Shown piece after piece: positions 46,027 through 54,361 of a stretch of DNA of 64,000 bases. The DNA is from Microcoleus vaginatus HSN003 (GTDB taxonomy: Bacteria > Cyanobacteriota > Cyanobacteriia > Cyanobacteriales > Microcoleaceae). The notes below the pieces were generated by a model. That model worked only from the letters and a program-made list of their open reading frames with translations. It searched no databases and had not been told where the DNA came from. The stretch is from positions 62,001 to 126,000 of the forward strand of contig NZ_CP031705.1 of NCBI RefSeq assembly GCF_022701255.1, in the 5' to 3' direction. Each line of letters begins with the position of its first letter. Positions within the stretch are counted from its first letter, which is position 1. Both the position numbers and the translations under genes were made by a program.

Positions 46027-46475
46027 CCGTAGGGTGCGCCTAGCGCACCTTACACCAACGATAAATATCAAAAAGATTAGTTGAGTTTGTAGGGTGCGCC
46101 TTGCCAGATTTGTCCAGGTGGTTAATGTCAACTGCAGAAAAAGCAGACCACCTCTATTTCACCTTCCGGTTTTTCAAATTTCAAATAATGAAAATTACTC
46201 TAGGGAGTTTGGGTTTCAAAATCAAAACCCTGAAACGCCGGTCAACCGATACTCTCCGGTGGGTGACAAACTCTACTGATGGGGAGTGTACACCCTAAAA
46301 ACTAGGAGATTTTAAGCTTTTGAGGGGCTTTTTGACCATCTTGAGAGGGCGGCCCTGACGCACCCTACAATTACTTACTAATTTTAACAATTCTATTTCT
46401 TAAAACTCTTGTGGGCCGTTGCTCCGACGCCGCCCCACAATTAAATCTCAATGCCACAACAGCTTAATACCCGCC
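46027..46475. other. Spacer bounded by inverted GTAGGGTGCG repeats
   Basis: GTAGGGTGCGCC (46089-46100) and GACGCACCCTAC (46367-46378) face each other around ~265 bases containing a short degenerate-looking frame (AEKADHLYFTFRFFKFQIMK) without a good start. Another GTAGGGTGCGCC lies at 46030. A family A right end (AATGCCACAACAGCTTA) is at 46450-46466, just downstream of queF. Confidence 0.5.
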
Positions 46476-46895
46476 CTACTTCTGGTGCGACACCTCAATC
46501 ACAGTGTGTACGTTCCCGCGCGGCGAAAAATCGCCCTTAATCGTCGCTTCCAGCGGCGCGCAAGCTGCCACAAAATCGTCTAAAATTTGATTGATCGATT
46601 CTTCGTGAGAAATGTAGCGATCGCGATAACTGTTAATATACAGTTTCAGCGCCTTTAACTCTACCACCCGCTCGTCTGGCACATAAGTAACGTGAATAGT
46701 CGCAAAATCTGGATAGCCAGAAAATGGGCACTTGCAAGTAAACTCCGGCAAAGTAATGTTAATCGAGTAGCGCCGCCCGACTCGCGGATTCGGGAAAGTA
46801 ATTAACTCGCCTTCCAAAATCTGGCGTTCGCCGTATTTCATTTCCTCGGTGCTTGACTTTTGCGACATACTTTGTTCGGCTGCGTAGTTGTTCAT
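46476..46895 (-). CDS. queF: NADPH-dependent 7-cyano-7-deazaguanine reductase
   Basis: A 139-residue T-fold enzyme that reduces preQ0 to preQ1 for queuosine tRNA modification. The catalytic region is EFTCKCPFSGYPDFATIHVTYVP: Cys56 should form the thioimide and Asp63 assist. The substrate-binding ELKALKLYINSYRDRYISHEESIN follows. It is the short (type I) QueF. ATG 46895 gives ~18 residues before the conserved part; an internal ATG at residue 10 is possible. Confidence 0.93.
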   Translation of the reverse strand: MNNYAAEQSMSQKSSTEEMKYGERQILEGELITFPNPRVGRRYSINITLPEFTCKCPFSGYPDFATIHVTYVPDERVVELKALKLYINSYRDRYISHEESINQILDDFVAACAPLEATIKGDFSPRGNVHTVIEVSHQK

Positions 46896-47040
46896 AGCGA
46901 TTGACTAAAAACTTGTAAGATTAAATTAAATTTACCTTCAATATCTGTAACAAATATCTTGACGAATTGTGTTGCGATCGATCTAATTGCAAATACTCTC
47001 AGGCTAAACTAAAACAAGTTCACCCTCGCCATCTACAATT

Positions 47041-47637
47041 ATGCAAAATACTACCTTATCTGACAATACTTCCCCTGAAAACTCCAATAGTTACTCTCCA
47101 TCGGTACCGATTTCCCTCTATCGAGAAGTCACGGCAGAGCTGCAAGCAGCCCAAGCGATGCTCGACTCCCTCAAAACCCACAATCAGCAATTAGTCCAAC
47201 AAAATCAACAACTGCGGCGAGAAGTAGAAACAGTAGTTCAAGTATCCCAACAGTTACAGCAAGTAGTCAACTCGGCTCAGAGTGTCACCCAGACAGGGAT
47301 GCCTCAAATGCCGTCAGTCAAATTCAATTTCAGCATTGAACCTCCGCCCCCAGCACCTACAACCTCGCGGACTAACTCTACGGTACCTCAACCACCTCAA
47401 ACAGTGGCTTTTCCCTTCCCTCTGCCGGAAGCGGAGCCAACAGGTTCCCCGATGCCGGAAAAACTTCCAGACAAATTATTTACAGAGGTGCCGGAAACTC
47501 CTTACCGTGTGATCTCTAAACCCAAAAAAACCTCAGACTTAAGCGGATTGTGGTTGGCGATCGCGATTTTTCTGATTGTGATTGCAGCTTTCGGCGCAGG
47601 TTATTTAGTTGTCCGCCCTTTATTAATGAAAAAGTAA
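47041..47637 (+). CDS. Hypothetical protein with coiled coil and C-terminal anchor
   Basis: A 198-residue protein. Residues ~24-75 form a coiled coil (YREVTAELQAAQAMLDSLKTHNQQLVQQNQQLRREVETVV). A proline-rich middle follows (EPPPPAPTTSRTNSTVPQPP). The C-terminus ends in a single membrane segment (LWLAIAIFLIVIAAFGAGYLVV) and a short basic tail (RPLLMKK), so it is a tail-anchored protein. No family recognised. It is followed by a terminator-like hairpin. Confidence 0.7.
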   Translation: MQNTTLSDNTSPENSNSYSPSVPISLYREVTAELQAAQAMLDSLKTHNQQLVQQNQQLRREVETVVQVSQQLQQVVNSAQSVTQTGMPQMPSVKFNFSIEPPPPAPTTSRTNSTVPQPPQTVAFPFPLPEAEPTGSPMPEKLPDKLFTEVPETPYRVISKPKKTSDLSGLWLAIAIFLIVIAAFGAGYLVVRPLLMKK

Positions 47638-47648
47638 ATTCCAACAAG

Positions 47649-47678
47649 AATCCCACGACTCCAGCCGTGGGATTTTAA
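47649..47678. terminator. Bidirectional hairpin terminator
   Basis: AATCCCACG (47649-47657) pairs with CGTGGGATT (47666-47674) across an eight-base loop, and TTAAA follows on the plus strand. It separates the convergent tail-anchored protein gene and speD. Confidence 0.75.
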
Positions 47679-47721
47679 ACAAAACCTAGCATAAAATGTT
47701 CAAAGTTACGCTAATTGGCCA

Positions 47722-48144
47722 TCATCCTCTGGCGGCACTCGTTTCAACTGAACGAGGGGCATACTGCTCTTCACAAGCAGAACCTACGATACCCACCCCT
47801 GGCTCGAAACCGCGCGTGAACTCAGTGAGTTTTACCTGTTTAGCTTCCAAAGCTGTCTGTAGCACCTTCATGGCTCGGTGAGGGTCGCCGGCCCCGCAGA
47901 AAAATAAGTCTGCAGCAAAATAACCGTGTTCAGGCCAAGTATGGATTGCTATATGAGACTCTGCCAAAGTAGCAGTAGCTGTCACTCCGTGAGGACTAAA
48001 CTGGTGTACGCACAAATCGATGAGAGTAGCTCCTCCGGCTTCGATCGCATCGAGTATAGCGCGGCGGATACGTTCAGGATCGTTGAGCAGGTCTCCAGGA
48101 GACTGCCAAGCATCAGCGACCAGATGGGTTCCCAATTGTTTCAT
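47722..48144 (-). CDS. speD: S-adenosylmethionine decarboxylase proenzyme
   Basis: A 140-residue prokaryotic (SpeH-type) enzyme that decarboxylates S-adenosylmethionine to supply aminopropyl groups for spermidine. Self-cleavage at Glu62-Ser63 (AESHIAIHTWPE) makes the pyruvoyl group. Other signatures: GTHLVADAW at the start, HQFSPHGVTATA before cleavage, and DLFFCGAGDPHRAM after it. The C-terminal ~25 residues (CEEQYAPRSVETSAARG) extend slightly past the core. The plus-strand terminator ends 44 bases past the gene's stop. Confidence 0.93.
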   Translation of the reverse strand: MKQLGTHLVADAWQSPGDLLNDPERIRRAILDAIEAGGATLIDLCVHQFSPHGVTATATLAESHIAIHTWPEHGYFAADLFFCGAGDPHRAMKVLQTALEAKQVKLTEFTRGFEPGVGIVGSACEEQYAPRSVETSAARG

Positions 48145-48529
48145 TCTGCGGGGTTTTACCTCTATTGATTTTAAGTCTCCAACCTTTTAACGTTAGCACG
48201 GTGTCCATAAATTTTCAACTAAATTCCCCAAATATTTCCCAAATAGCGAGGAGCACGAGGATACCGGATTTTTTGGGGCGCTTTGGCCCTGACCGAGTGC
48301 AGGTTGAGTTCGATCGGGGCGATCGATGTTTCCTGCATTTCCTGCCAAAATCGGCTTTCCGTAAAATGGGGTTAAAGCCCAACCGCCTTAATCAGCTAAT
48401 CAGCTCCGGGGCATGGAGAGGCTAGAAACCAGGAAGGGCGGGCACTCTTGGCACCGCCCTTCATAAACCGGCTTTCTCGGTGTTCGGTTTTGTTGAGATT
48501 GACCTACTTAATTATGGTTAATCAACTCA
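48145..48529. other. Spacer with one GC-rich hairpin
   Basis: About 385 bases. GGGCGG and CCGCCC form a short hairpin at 48435-48460 that could end the minus-strand pentapeptide gene. A plus-strand frame at 48165-48425 is open but lacks codon bias or a recognisable family; I do not support it as a gene. Confidence 0.4.
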
Positions 48530-49591
48530 TCAATCCCGGCTGTGAGTAGCTCCATTCGGCAAAATGGCCCCGCTCAAAGCAGCTTCATTCAAATTCGCAA
48601 CATTCAAGCTCGCCCCAATCAAATTAGCCTCCGACAAATTAGTTCCTGTCAAATTCGCCCCTGTCAGAGAACTCAGCAGTAAACCCGCTCCCGACAAATT
48701 GGCGTGACTCAAGTTCGCTCCCCGCAAATCCGCTTCCAGCAAGCTAGCACCTGACAAATTCGCCCCGCTCAAATTAGCTCCTCGCAAAGAAGCTTTGTTC
48801 AAATTCGCAGCCCTCAAATCAGCATTGTGGAGAATCAAACCATTTAAATTAGCTTTACTCAAATTAGCTCCCTGCAAGTCGGCACCGCTCAAATTAGAGC
48901 CATTTAGATTGGCCGATTGCAAGTCAGCACCGCTCAAGTCAGCACCGCTCAAATTAGCAGCGCAAATAGAAGCCTCCCGCAGACTTGCTTCGCTCAAAGA
49001 AGCCCCAACCAAATTGACACCGCTGAGATTTCCGCGATTGAGATAAGCCCGAGTTAGATTTGCTCCGCTCAGGTTCGCCCCGTTCAGATCTACCTCGCTG
49101 AGAATTGCTCTAGTCAGATTTGCTCTGCTTAAATCAACCCCGCTCATAATTGCTCGGCTCAGCGTCGCCCCGCTCAAATTAGCCTCAGTTAGTTTCGAGC
49201 CGCTTAGCAAACAAGCTCCTACTAAACTCGCTCCAGTCATAACTGCTTTGCTCAAGTCAGCCTGAGACAGTATTGCTCCGCTGAGATTGGCCCCGCTAAA
49301 ATCTGCTGCGATCGCCACAGTTCCAGTTAAACTAGAACTTCCGAGGTTAGCTTCAATTAATTTCGCCTTAGACAAATTAGCCCCGCTCAAGTCGGCACCG
49401 TTTAAATTAGCTCCAATCAGTTTGGTTTTAATTAAGTTGGCGCCTTTCAAATTAGCGCTGCTCAAATTTGTTCGACTGAGATTAGCTTCACTCAAATGAG
49501 CTTCAATGAGGTTAGCCCCTCGAAAATCTCGTTCTCCGTTTCTATGTCTAGTTAAAAGTTCATCGGCACTTAAAAGCTCTGTGAAATTCAT
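48530..49591 (-). CDS. Long pentapeptide-repeat protein
   Basis: A 353-residue protein beginning MNFTELLSADELLTRHRNGERDFRGANL and then consisting almost entirely of A(N/D)L-x-G/x pentapeptides, about 60 units, including SGANLSGANLSGASLLEADLRGANLSHANLSG. No signal peptide or membrane segment, so it is cytoplasmic. The predicted shape is a long beta helix. Function unknown: some shorter pentapeptide proteins mimic DNA and protect gyrase, but nothing here shows that. The ~20-residue cap is a common cyanobacterial opening. Confidence 0.9.
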   Translation of the reverse strand: MNFTELLSADELLTRHRNGERDFRGANLIEAHLSEANLSRTNLSSANLKGANLIKTKLIGANLNGADLSGANLSKAKLIEANLGSSSLTGTVAIAADFSGANLSGAILSQADLSKAVMTGASLVGACLLSGSKLTEANLSGATLSRAIMSGVDLSRANLTRAILSEVDLNGANLSGANLTRAYLNRGNLSGVNLVGASLSEASLREASICAANLSGADLSGADLQSANLNGSNLSGADLQGANLSKANLNGLILHNADLRAANLNKASLRGANLSGANLSGASLLEADLRGANLSHANLSGAGLLLSSLTGANLTGTNLSEANLIGASLNVANLNEAALSGAILPNGATHSRD

Positions 49592-51071
49592 AAAAAGATT
49601 GAGTGAGTTTCCTTAATTTCTCGATGTTCTATGCTGTCTGAAAATTTGTACTATCGTGTTGGGCCGTAAGTTGGTTCAACCAATTATGCCACATTAACCA
49701 TCGTCAAAACTGGTTGATTCCTAGCCTCACCCTGCTCACCTAGTTATAACTTACGAAAAACCCGCTTTCTAGTAAAAAAATTGGGTCTTTTCATCACGGG
49801 AGTCATGAATAAACCGATTTGCTCGCCGTGTGTAAATCCTGTAACTCTTATTTTCCTAGTAGTTAGTTGGCGGTTAATGTTAGTGGTTAATTGTTAGTTG
49901 TATTTATACTAACTATTAACTGCTAAGTATTAACTGCTAACCATTTACCAAAATACGGAGAAGTTATCGATCGATATTGTCAAGGTCGATCGAATATTTG
50001 GGGTATTGCTGACGGCATCCGCGCCGCATTCTGACCAGAAAAATTGCTAGTAAAGGCGATCGAATTTATTAGTGCAATCAATAAACAAGATATCGGAGCT
50101 TCAACCCCTAATGCCTTCTAAATAAGTGCCTTCTACCTTCGATAGCCCTTGAAAGCAGAGTCCGGTCAGCTCAGCTAGTGTCACCTCCCCCCACTGTGCT
50201 CGATGCCAGTGAAAACCAACAGGAAGGCTGTTTCCGTCGGAGTGCTGAAGTCGCAGGCGAAGTAGGCAATACGCTGCTATTAGCCTGAGATTTCGCGAAA
50301 AAACGTGCCGCGAGCGATTGTGCTCCCGCGCTGCTGTGCTTGTTGTCAATCTTTACTAGATCCATGAGCGCTTGCGGTTCTAATTAACAGAACGCCCGAC
50401 ACCAGACGCGCTCCCGGACATAAAAGCTTTTCCTGGGCTTCTCAAATGCTTCCCTGAGGCATTCCCAGAAAAACTGTATTCCTTTAGCAGGTCTTGCCAA
50501 CAGCAATTGGGTTGCTACACCCAAGCAATGACCAGCCTAAGTCATGCCCGAAGGCTCCGACAATATTATTCTAATAGTTGCCGACCACCCCAGGCCGTAC
50601 TCGGCGCGCGGGACTGCCTATTTCACCTGTATAAGTTGCTGAAATTAGCAGCCCCATAATTAAAGATAGTCGCTCTTTGACTACCGGGCAATATCTGCTG
50701 TAATTTATGTCATCAAATTTGATAATACTGCCGGGTTTGCAATCGAGCAGTAGTGAGTGTTACAGACTTAAAAACCCCTGCGGATTTAGGATGTAAAAAT
50801 TAAGGGAGCCGATCGATCCTCCGGCGCAAAGGCCAGCTCGCGGACTGGGCCCCCAATCAAAATTAAACTTTTGAGAGGTGAATTTTTTAAGTTTCCACAA
50901 CAAAACACAAGCCGGCTTTCAGAGAAAAAGCCGACTTGTGAGATTATTTTACCGACGAAGTGTAAAACTCCTAGCTCGCCGATATTGGTTGGATCACTTT
51001 CCACAATCCGAGTGCGCGAGTGCGACTACTCTGGAGGAAGTAGAAACAATACCCAAACAAACTCTGAAATA
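49592..51071. other. 1.5-kb stretch without a convincing gene
   Basis: AT-rich tandem/inverted motifs of TTAGTGGTTAATTG/TTAACTGCTAACC type occur at 49860-49945. ACCCGCTTTCTAG-like motifs lie near 49760. From 50080 to 50620 the sequence is more GC-rich, with short overlapping minus-strand frames (50101-50349) that resemble no protein I know. An ncRNA here is possible but unsupported. 50640-50900 is mixed. The stretch ends in a hairpin at 50907-50941. Confidence 0.45.
50907..50941 (-). terminator. Terminator-like hairpin downstream of the stress-type protein gene
   Basis: ACAAGCCGGCTTT and AAAAGCCGACTTGT pair with one mismatch around CAGAGA. On the minus strand the stem is followed by GTTTTGTTG. 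It lies ~130 bases after the gene ending at 51072. Confidence 0.65.
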
Positions 51072-52283
51072 TTAAATCAGAGGGCGGCCGGTATTGCCAC
51101 GAGTGGGATCGTAAACACCAGCGGTAGTATCAACCCCTGGAGTGCCAGGTGCGCCGTAATCAGCCCGAGCGCTATCGACGCTGGGATTATAGTCGTAGGT
51201 GTTCCAATGCTGAATGCCTCCGCGGCTGAGAATGGTTTCAGCTTTAGCGACTTCTGCTTCGCTGCCGTCAACGAGTACCAAGTAATCTCCCCGGGCCACG
51301 CGATCGTTGTATGCTCTAGCTTCCTCTTCGGGAATTCCCATACCAACTAAAGCTCCGATCAAGCTGCCTGCAGCCGCACCCAAAGCCGTACCGGCGAGTG
51401 TAGTGGCGATCGCCGTAGCTGAGGCTCCTGCCAGCATAATCGGCCCGATGCCCGGAATTGCGACTAGACCCAGACCTACCAACAAGCCTGTCAAACCGCC
51501 CAAAGTGCCACCTGTGAGGGCGCCCTTTGTGGCTCCTTCATCGGCCTTGTTGTCCGTGCTGTCGTGCACGTCAATGCCTGCGATGTCCCCTTTAGAGTCA
51601 GCATCCTTAGCGATGACCGAAACCCGATTCATGTCGAAACCGGCAGTTCTCAGTTCTCCCAGTGCGTGTTCCGTCTCGCGGCGGGTTGAAAATACTCCCA
51701 CGGCGCGCTTGTGCCGGCCCGAAGCTCTGCGGCCGGTGTCTGCCGGCACATCGTAAATGCCCCAATCTTGAATGCCCCGGACGCTCATAATTCCTTCGGC
51801 GGTGGCAAGTTCGGCATCGGTTCCTTCTACGAATACCAAATATTCACCACGCGAGACGCGATCGCTATAAACTTTAGCTTTATCTTCGGGAACTCCCAAA
51901 CCGACCAAACCGCCTACCAAACCGCCGGCTGCCGCCCCAATCGCGCCTCCAATCACAGTATCTGCTAGCAGAGTGGCGATCGCGCCCCCCGCCATCACCG
52001 GGCCAACTCCCGGAATCGCTAGTGCCCCAATACTTCCGAGCAACCCAATCAAACCGCCCGTCACGACTCCCGCTGTCGCCCCTGCTTTTGCGCCACCGCC
52101 AACTTTGTCGTCGGTACTCTTACCAGCGTTAGCGCCAGCAATTTCGTTGCTATCGAGCTTTTCCCCAACTACCGAAACTTTATTCATCGGAAACCCGGTA
52201 CTTTGCAGCTCCATCAGGGCTAGTTCCGTATCTCGGTAATTAGAAAAGGCTCCTACAGCTCGCTTGTGTTGACCTAAAGCCAT
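51072..52283 (-). CDS. Tandemly duplicated general-stress-type (GSP17M-like) glycine-zipper protein
   Basis: A 403-residue protein from ATG 52283, with AGGAG eight bases upstream (the in-frame extension to 52319 is poor). It is an internal duplication of about 195 residues. Each half starts HKRAVGAFS or HKRAVGVFS, then R.TE.AL.EL...GF.MN(K/R)VSV, followed by a Gly/Ala-rich hydrophobic hairpin (GGLIGLLGSIGALAIPGVGPVMAGG and its twin), then a (P/E)E..A..Y.DRV.RG(E/D)YLV segment. The first part of each half resembles the GSP17M/YflT fold and the glycine-zipper suggests membrane association. Function is unknown; stress induction is an inference from family name. Confidence 0.8.
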   Translation of the reverse strand: MALGQHKRAVGAFSNYRDTELALMELQSTGFPMNKVSVVGEKLDSNEIAGANAGKSTDDKVGGGAKAGATAGVVTGGLIGLLGSIGALAIPGVGPVMAGGAIATLLADTVIGGAIGAAAGGLVGGLVGLGVPEDKAKVYSDRVSRGEYLVFVEGTDAELATAEGIMSVRGIQDWGIYDVPADTGRRASGRHKRAVGVFSTRRETEHALGELRTAGFDMNRVSVIAKDADSKGDIAGIDVHDSTDNKADEGATKGALTGGTLGGLTGLLVGLGLVAIPGIGPIMLAGASATAIATTLAGTALGAAAGSLIGALVGMGIPEEEARAYNDRVARGDYLVLVDGSEAEVAKAETILSRGGIQHWNTYDYNPSVDSARADYGAPGTPGVDTTAGVYDPTRGNTGRPLI

Positions 52284-52674
52284 TTTTTTTCTCCTGAAAA
52301 ATATACTACTTTTACACAACCACAGAATTTATGCTCTGCCATCAATCACATTTAGTCGTTTTTTCCCAACTATTTTCATCGGTCGGTGGGAATAACTTCC
52401 AGCTCTATCTTCAGGTTGCTTTCCCACTAATTATCCGGGCTGAAAAATCAGAAATAGGGAAGGGGAAGTTGCAGGTATTGCGCGAGTTTTGAGTCCGTGA
52501 ATTTTAAATTCAATTTACACCCTATTAACTTAAAACCCCGCTCTCCCTAGAGAGCCACCTAAGCGTTGCGATCAGCTCCCAAAGCAATCTTACAATGCCC
52601 CACTTTCCCTCTTCCCTCAGACTTCTCTCCTAGATCACTACATCCTTCTTTTCCTCGGATTTCTTGCTTCTAAT
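52284..52674. other. Spacer upstream of the stress-type protein gene
   Basis: About 390 bases. I see no repeat, hairpin or ORF that I can support. Runs such as 52320-52440 are pyrimidine-rich. The promoter of the stress-type gene should be here. Confidence 0.35.
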
Positions 52675-53157
52675 TTATTGATTGCTGCTAGGCGATGCGG
52701 GTGCAGCGGGGGCGACAACAGCGGTAACATTCACCTGTTTGACACCCTTAATCTCTTTAGCTAGTGGCTCAATTTTAGCTAAATCAGTTTGATTGGGAAC
52801 TGTGCCACCTACGATGACAAGCCCATCTTTGGCCTCAACAGTTAGCTGACCTTTAGTGATGTTTACTTCTAACTTGGACCGCACTTCACTTTGCAGGTCG
52901 CCATCAGCTCTGATTGCATCGCCTCCCGTCACATTGTTGCGCTGTTCTCTGGCCCTGATATCAGAATTTGCTTGGTTTTGGCGAATCTGGCTAGTGGCGT
53001 CACCCTGAGTGTCTTGAACTGTACCGGCTGGGGGCGGGCTATTGGTATTTTCTGTGGTAGAACTAGGAGCATCAGCGCTAGTTTTAGCCACGTCGCTGCA
53101 AGCAGCACCTCCAAATAATAGGATGCCACTGAGGAGAATTGGTGTTAGTTTGTTCAT
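52675..53157 (-). CDS. BON-domain lipoprotein
   Basis: A 160-residue protein from ATG 53157. The signal peptide ends in LLFGGAACSD, a lipobox with Cys20. A Ser/Thr/Pro-rich linker follows. Residues ~85-145 are a BON domain (DLQSEVRSKLEVNITKGQLTVEAKDGLVIVGGTVPNQTDLAKI and EIKGVKQVNVTAVV). BON domains are thought to bind phospholipids or help membrane stability. It is probably anchored at the periplasmic membrane. It shares orientation with the stress-type gene 391 bases downstream, but the two need not be cotranscribed. Confidence 0.85.
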   Translation of the reverse strand: MNKLTPILLSGILLFGGAACSDVAKTSADAPSSTTENTNSPPPAGTVQDTQGDATSQIRQNQANSDIRAREQRNNVTGGDAIRADGDLQSEVRSKLEVNITKGQLTVEAKDGLVIVGGTVPNQTDLAKIEPLAKEIKGVKQVNVTAVVAPAAPASPSSNQ

Positions 53158-53737
53158 AATAGGTTTATACCCTCCGGGTAAGCTTTCGATGATGCTGACT
53201 TGGTTGAGCCAGATGGGAGCCAGATGGAGCAAGACAGCATCTTTGTTTGTGCTTTCTGATTTCTGCTTTTTGCGCTTTAAAAATCCTTATATCAAATATA
53301 TAAACTTGAGCAAGTATTTACATCGCTCCACGGGTGTAAAATTAATCTATGTCGTTGGATAGAGTACAAAACATACAATAAGCTCTTAATTCAAATTTAG
53401 CTTAATGTAGTTTTGACCACATTAAGCTGCTACGCATCTAAATTGAATACAGAGACGGGCAGGATGCCCGTTCCACAATAATTGTAGAAAAATTGACTGT
53501 CTAATTAGATGCACAGCAGCTTATGAGTCAAAAACTCGGTTGATGGCGACCTTTTTTGTTACCAAAGCCAATATTTTCCTAGACACCAACGGGAAAAGCG
53601 TAACTTTGTATTAATAAATTCGATCGCCATTCCCAACTAATTTTTCTCTCTTCCCTGCAACCTGTGACTTATTCCCTCAACATCTATCCGTTAAATCTGT
53701 TAAATCTCCTACACTACTCATTGTAAAACTTCCTGCT
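53158..53737. other. Spacer holding family A element copy 3
   Basis: Most of the 580-base spacer is AT-rich and gene-free. The element at 53423-53523 occupies the centre. The segment 53640-53737 has runs like TTAAATCTGTTAAATCTCC that suggest simple repeats. Confidence 0.4.
53423..53523. mobile_element. Miniature inverted-repeat element, family A, copy 3
   Basis: A 101-bp element from TAAGCTGCTACGCATCTAAA to ATTAGATGCACAGCAGCTTA. The core is GACGGGCAGGATGCCCGTTC, closer to the left core half of family B than to copies 1 and 2. The adjoining TAGTTTTGACCACATTAAGC on the left is unrelated. Confidence 0.7.
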
Positions 53738-54292
53738 TCAAAACAAACGAAAAGAGTCCAGAAATTTTTGAGCATTTTCTGGTTCTGGGGTAGTGGCAAC
53801 CAGCCCGTAAACGCGCGTTTCTACCAAAAAAACTTGACCTACACCTATAGGTTCAGTGGGGGAAAGTGGCTGAAACTCAAATTCTTTTCCCGGATAGCCT
53901 CCGAGGGAAATATCCCGCACTTGCAAGACTTTAGCATTCGCGGCCACGACAAAGAAATCAACGGCATTATTTAAAGTAATTCTGATATTATTGATATTAT
54001 TGTCCCTCAAGCGAAAATCTAGGTCAAAGTATTGAAGCAAATAAGTTTCTTTGTTTTTTAAGTTCGATCGGTATGTATGAGCAATAAGTTGATTTGAAAA
54101 AATTTCTGAATTAATTTTAGGAGTTCCCGGCATATCGATCGCAAACTGACCCATCGCCGAGCAAAATGGCTGCCACTCTGGGGCCTGAATTTCTGCGCGC
54201 AGCGGGGCTGGTTGAGATGCAGCGGGACGGGCAAACTTGACAGAGTATAAAAGTAATGTAGGAGTAACTAGAAGTAAATACAGAAATTTCAT
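53738..54292 (-). CDS. Hypothetical exported protein (184 aa)
   Basis: From ATG 54292 the N-terminus (MKFLYLLLVTPTLLLYSVKFARPAASQPAP) is a signal peptide with cleavage near residue 26. The mature sequence includes WQPFCSAMGQFAIDMPGTP, a motif I recall from many cyanobacterial exported proteins without assigned function, and later GGYPGKEFEFQPL. An upstream in-frame ATG at 54409 would overlap the next gene's start and lacks a signal. Divergent from the SLH lipoprotein gene with 69 bases between starts. Confidence 0.75.
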   Translation of the reverse strand: MKFLYLLLVTPTLLLYSVKFARPAASQPAPLRAEIQAPEWQPFCSAMGQFAIDMPGTPKINSEIFSNQLIAHTYRSNLKNKETYLLQYFDLDFRLRDNNINNIRITLNNAVDFFVVAANAKVLQVRDISLGGYPGKEFEFQPLSPTEPIGVGQVFLVETRVYGLVATTPEPENAQKFLDSFRLF

Positions 54293-54361
54293 TTGGGTAA
54301 AAATTATATATGCCCGATCGATCTGCGCTAGCCTAGAAATATATCCGCAAAGGGGGGATTT

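Noticed and set aside
46896-47040. preQ1 riboswitch upstream of queF
   Set aside because: No conserved preQ1 aptamer pattern could be recognised in this short leader.
48165-48425. Plus-strand frame of 86 codons upstream of a pentapeptide gene
   Set aside because: Starts inside the speD upstream region, no SD, low-complexity mixed composition, no family resemblance.
50101-50349. Minus-strand frames (82 and 64 codons) in the 1.5-kb spacer
   Set aside because: Two overlapping frames in the same DNA, Arg/Leu/Ser-rich, with no recognisable motif or RBS. A tmRNA or RNase P RNA was considered, but the conserved ends and tag peptide or cores are absent.
50871-51350. Plus-strand ORF opposite the stress-type protein gene
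   Set aside because: It is the antisense of a well-supported coding gene with an SD and family motifs.
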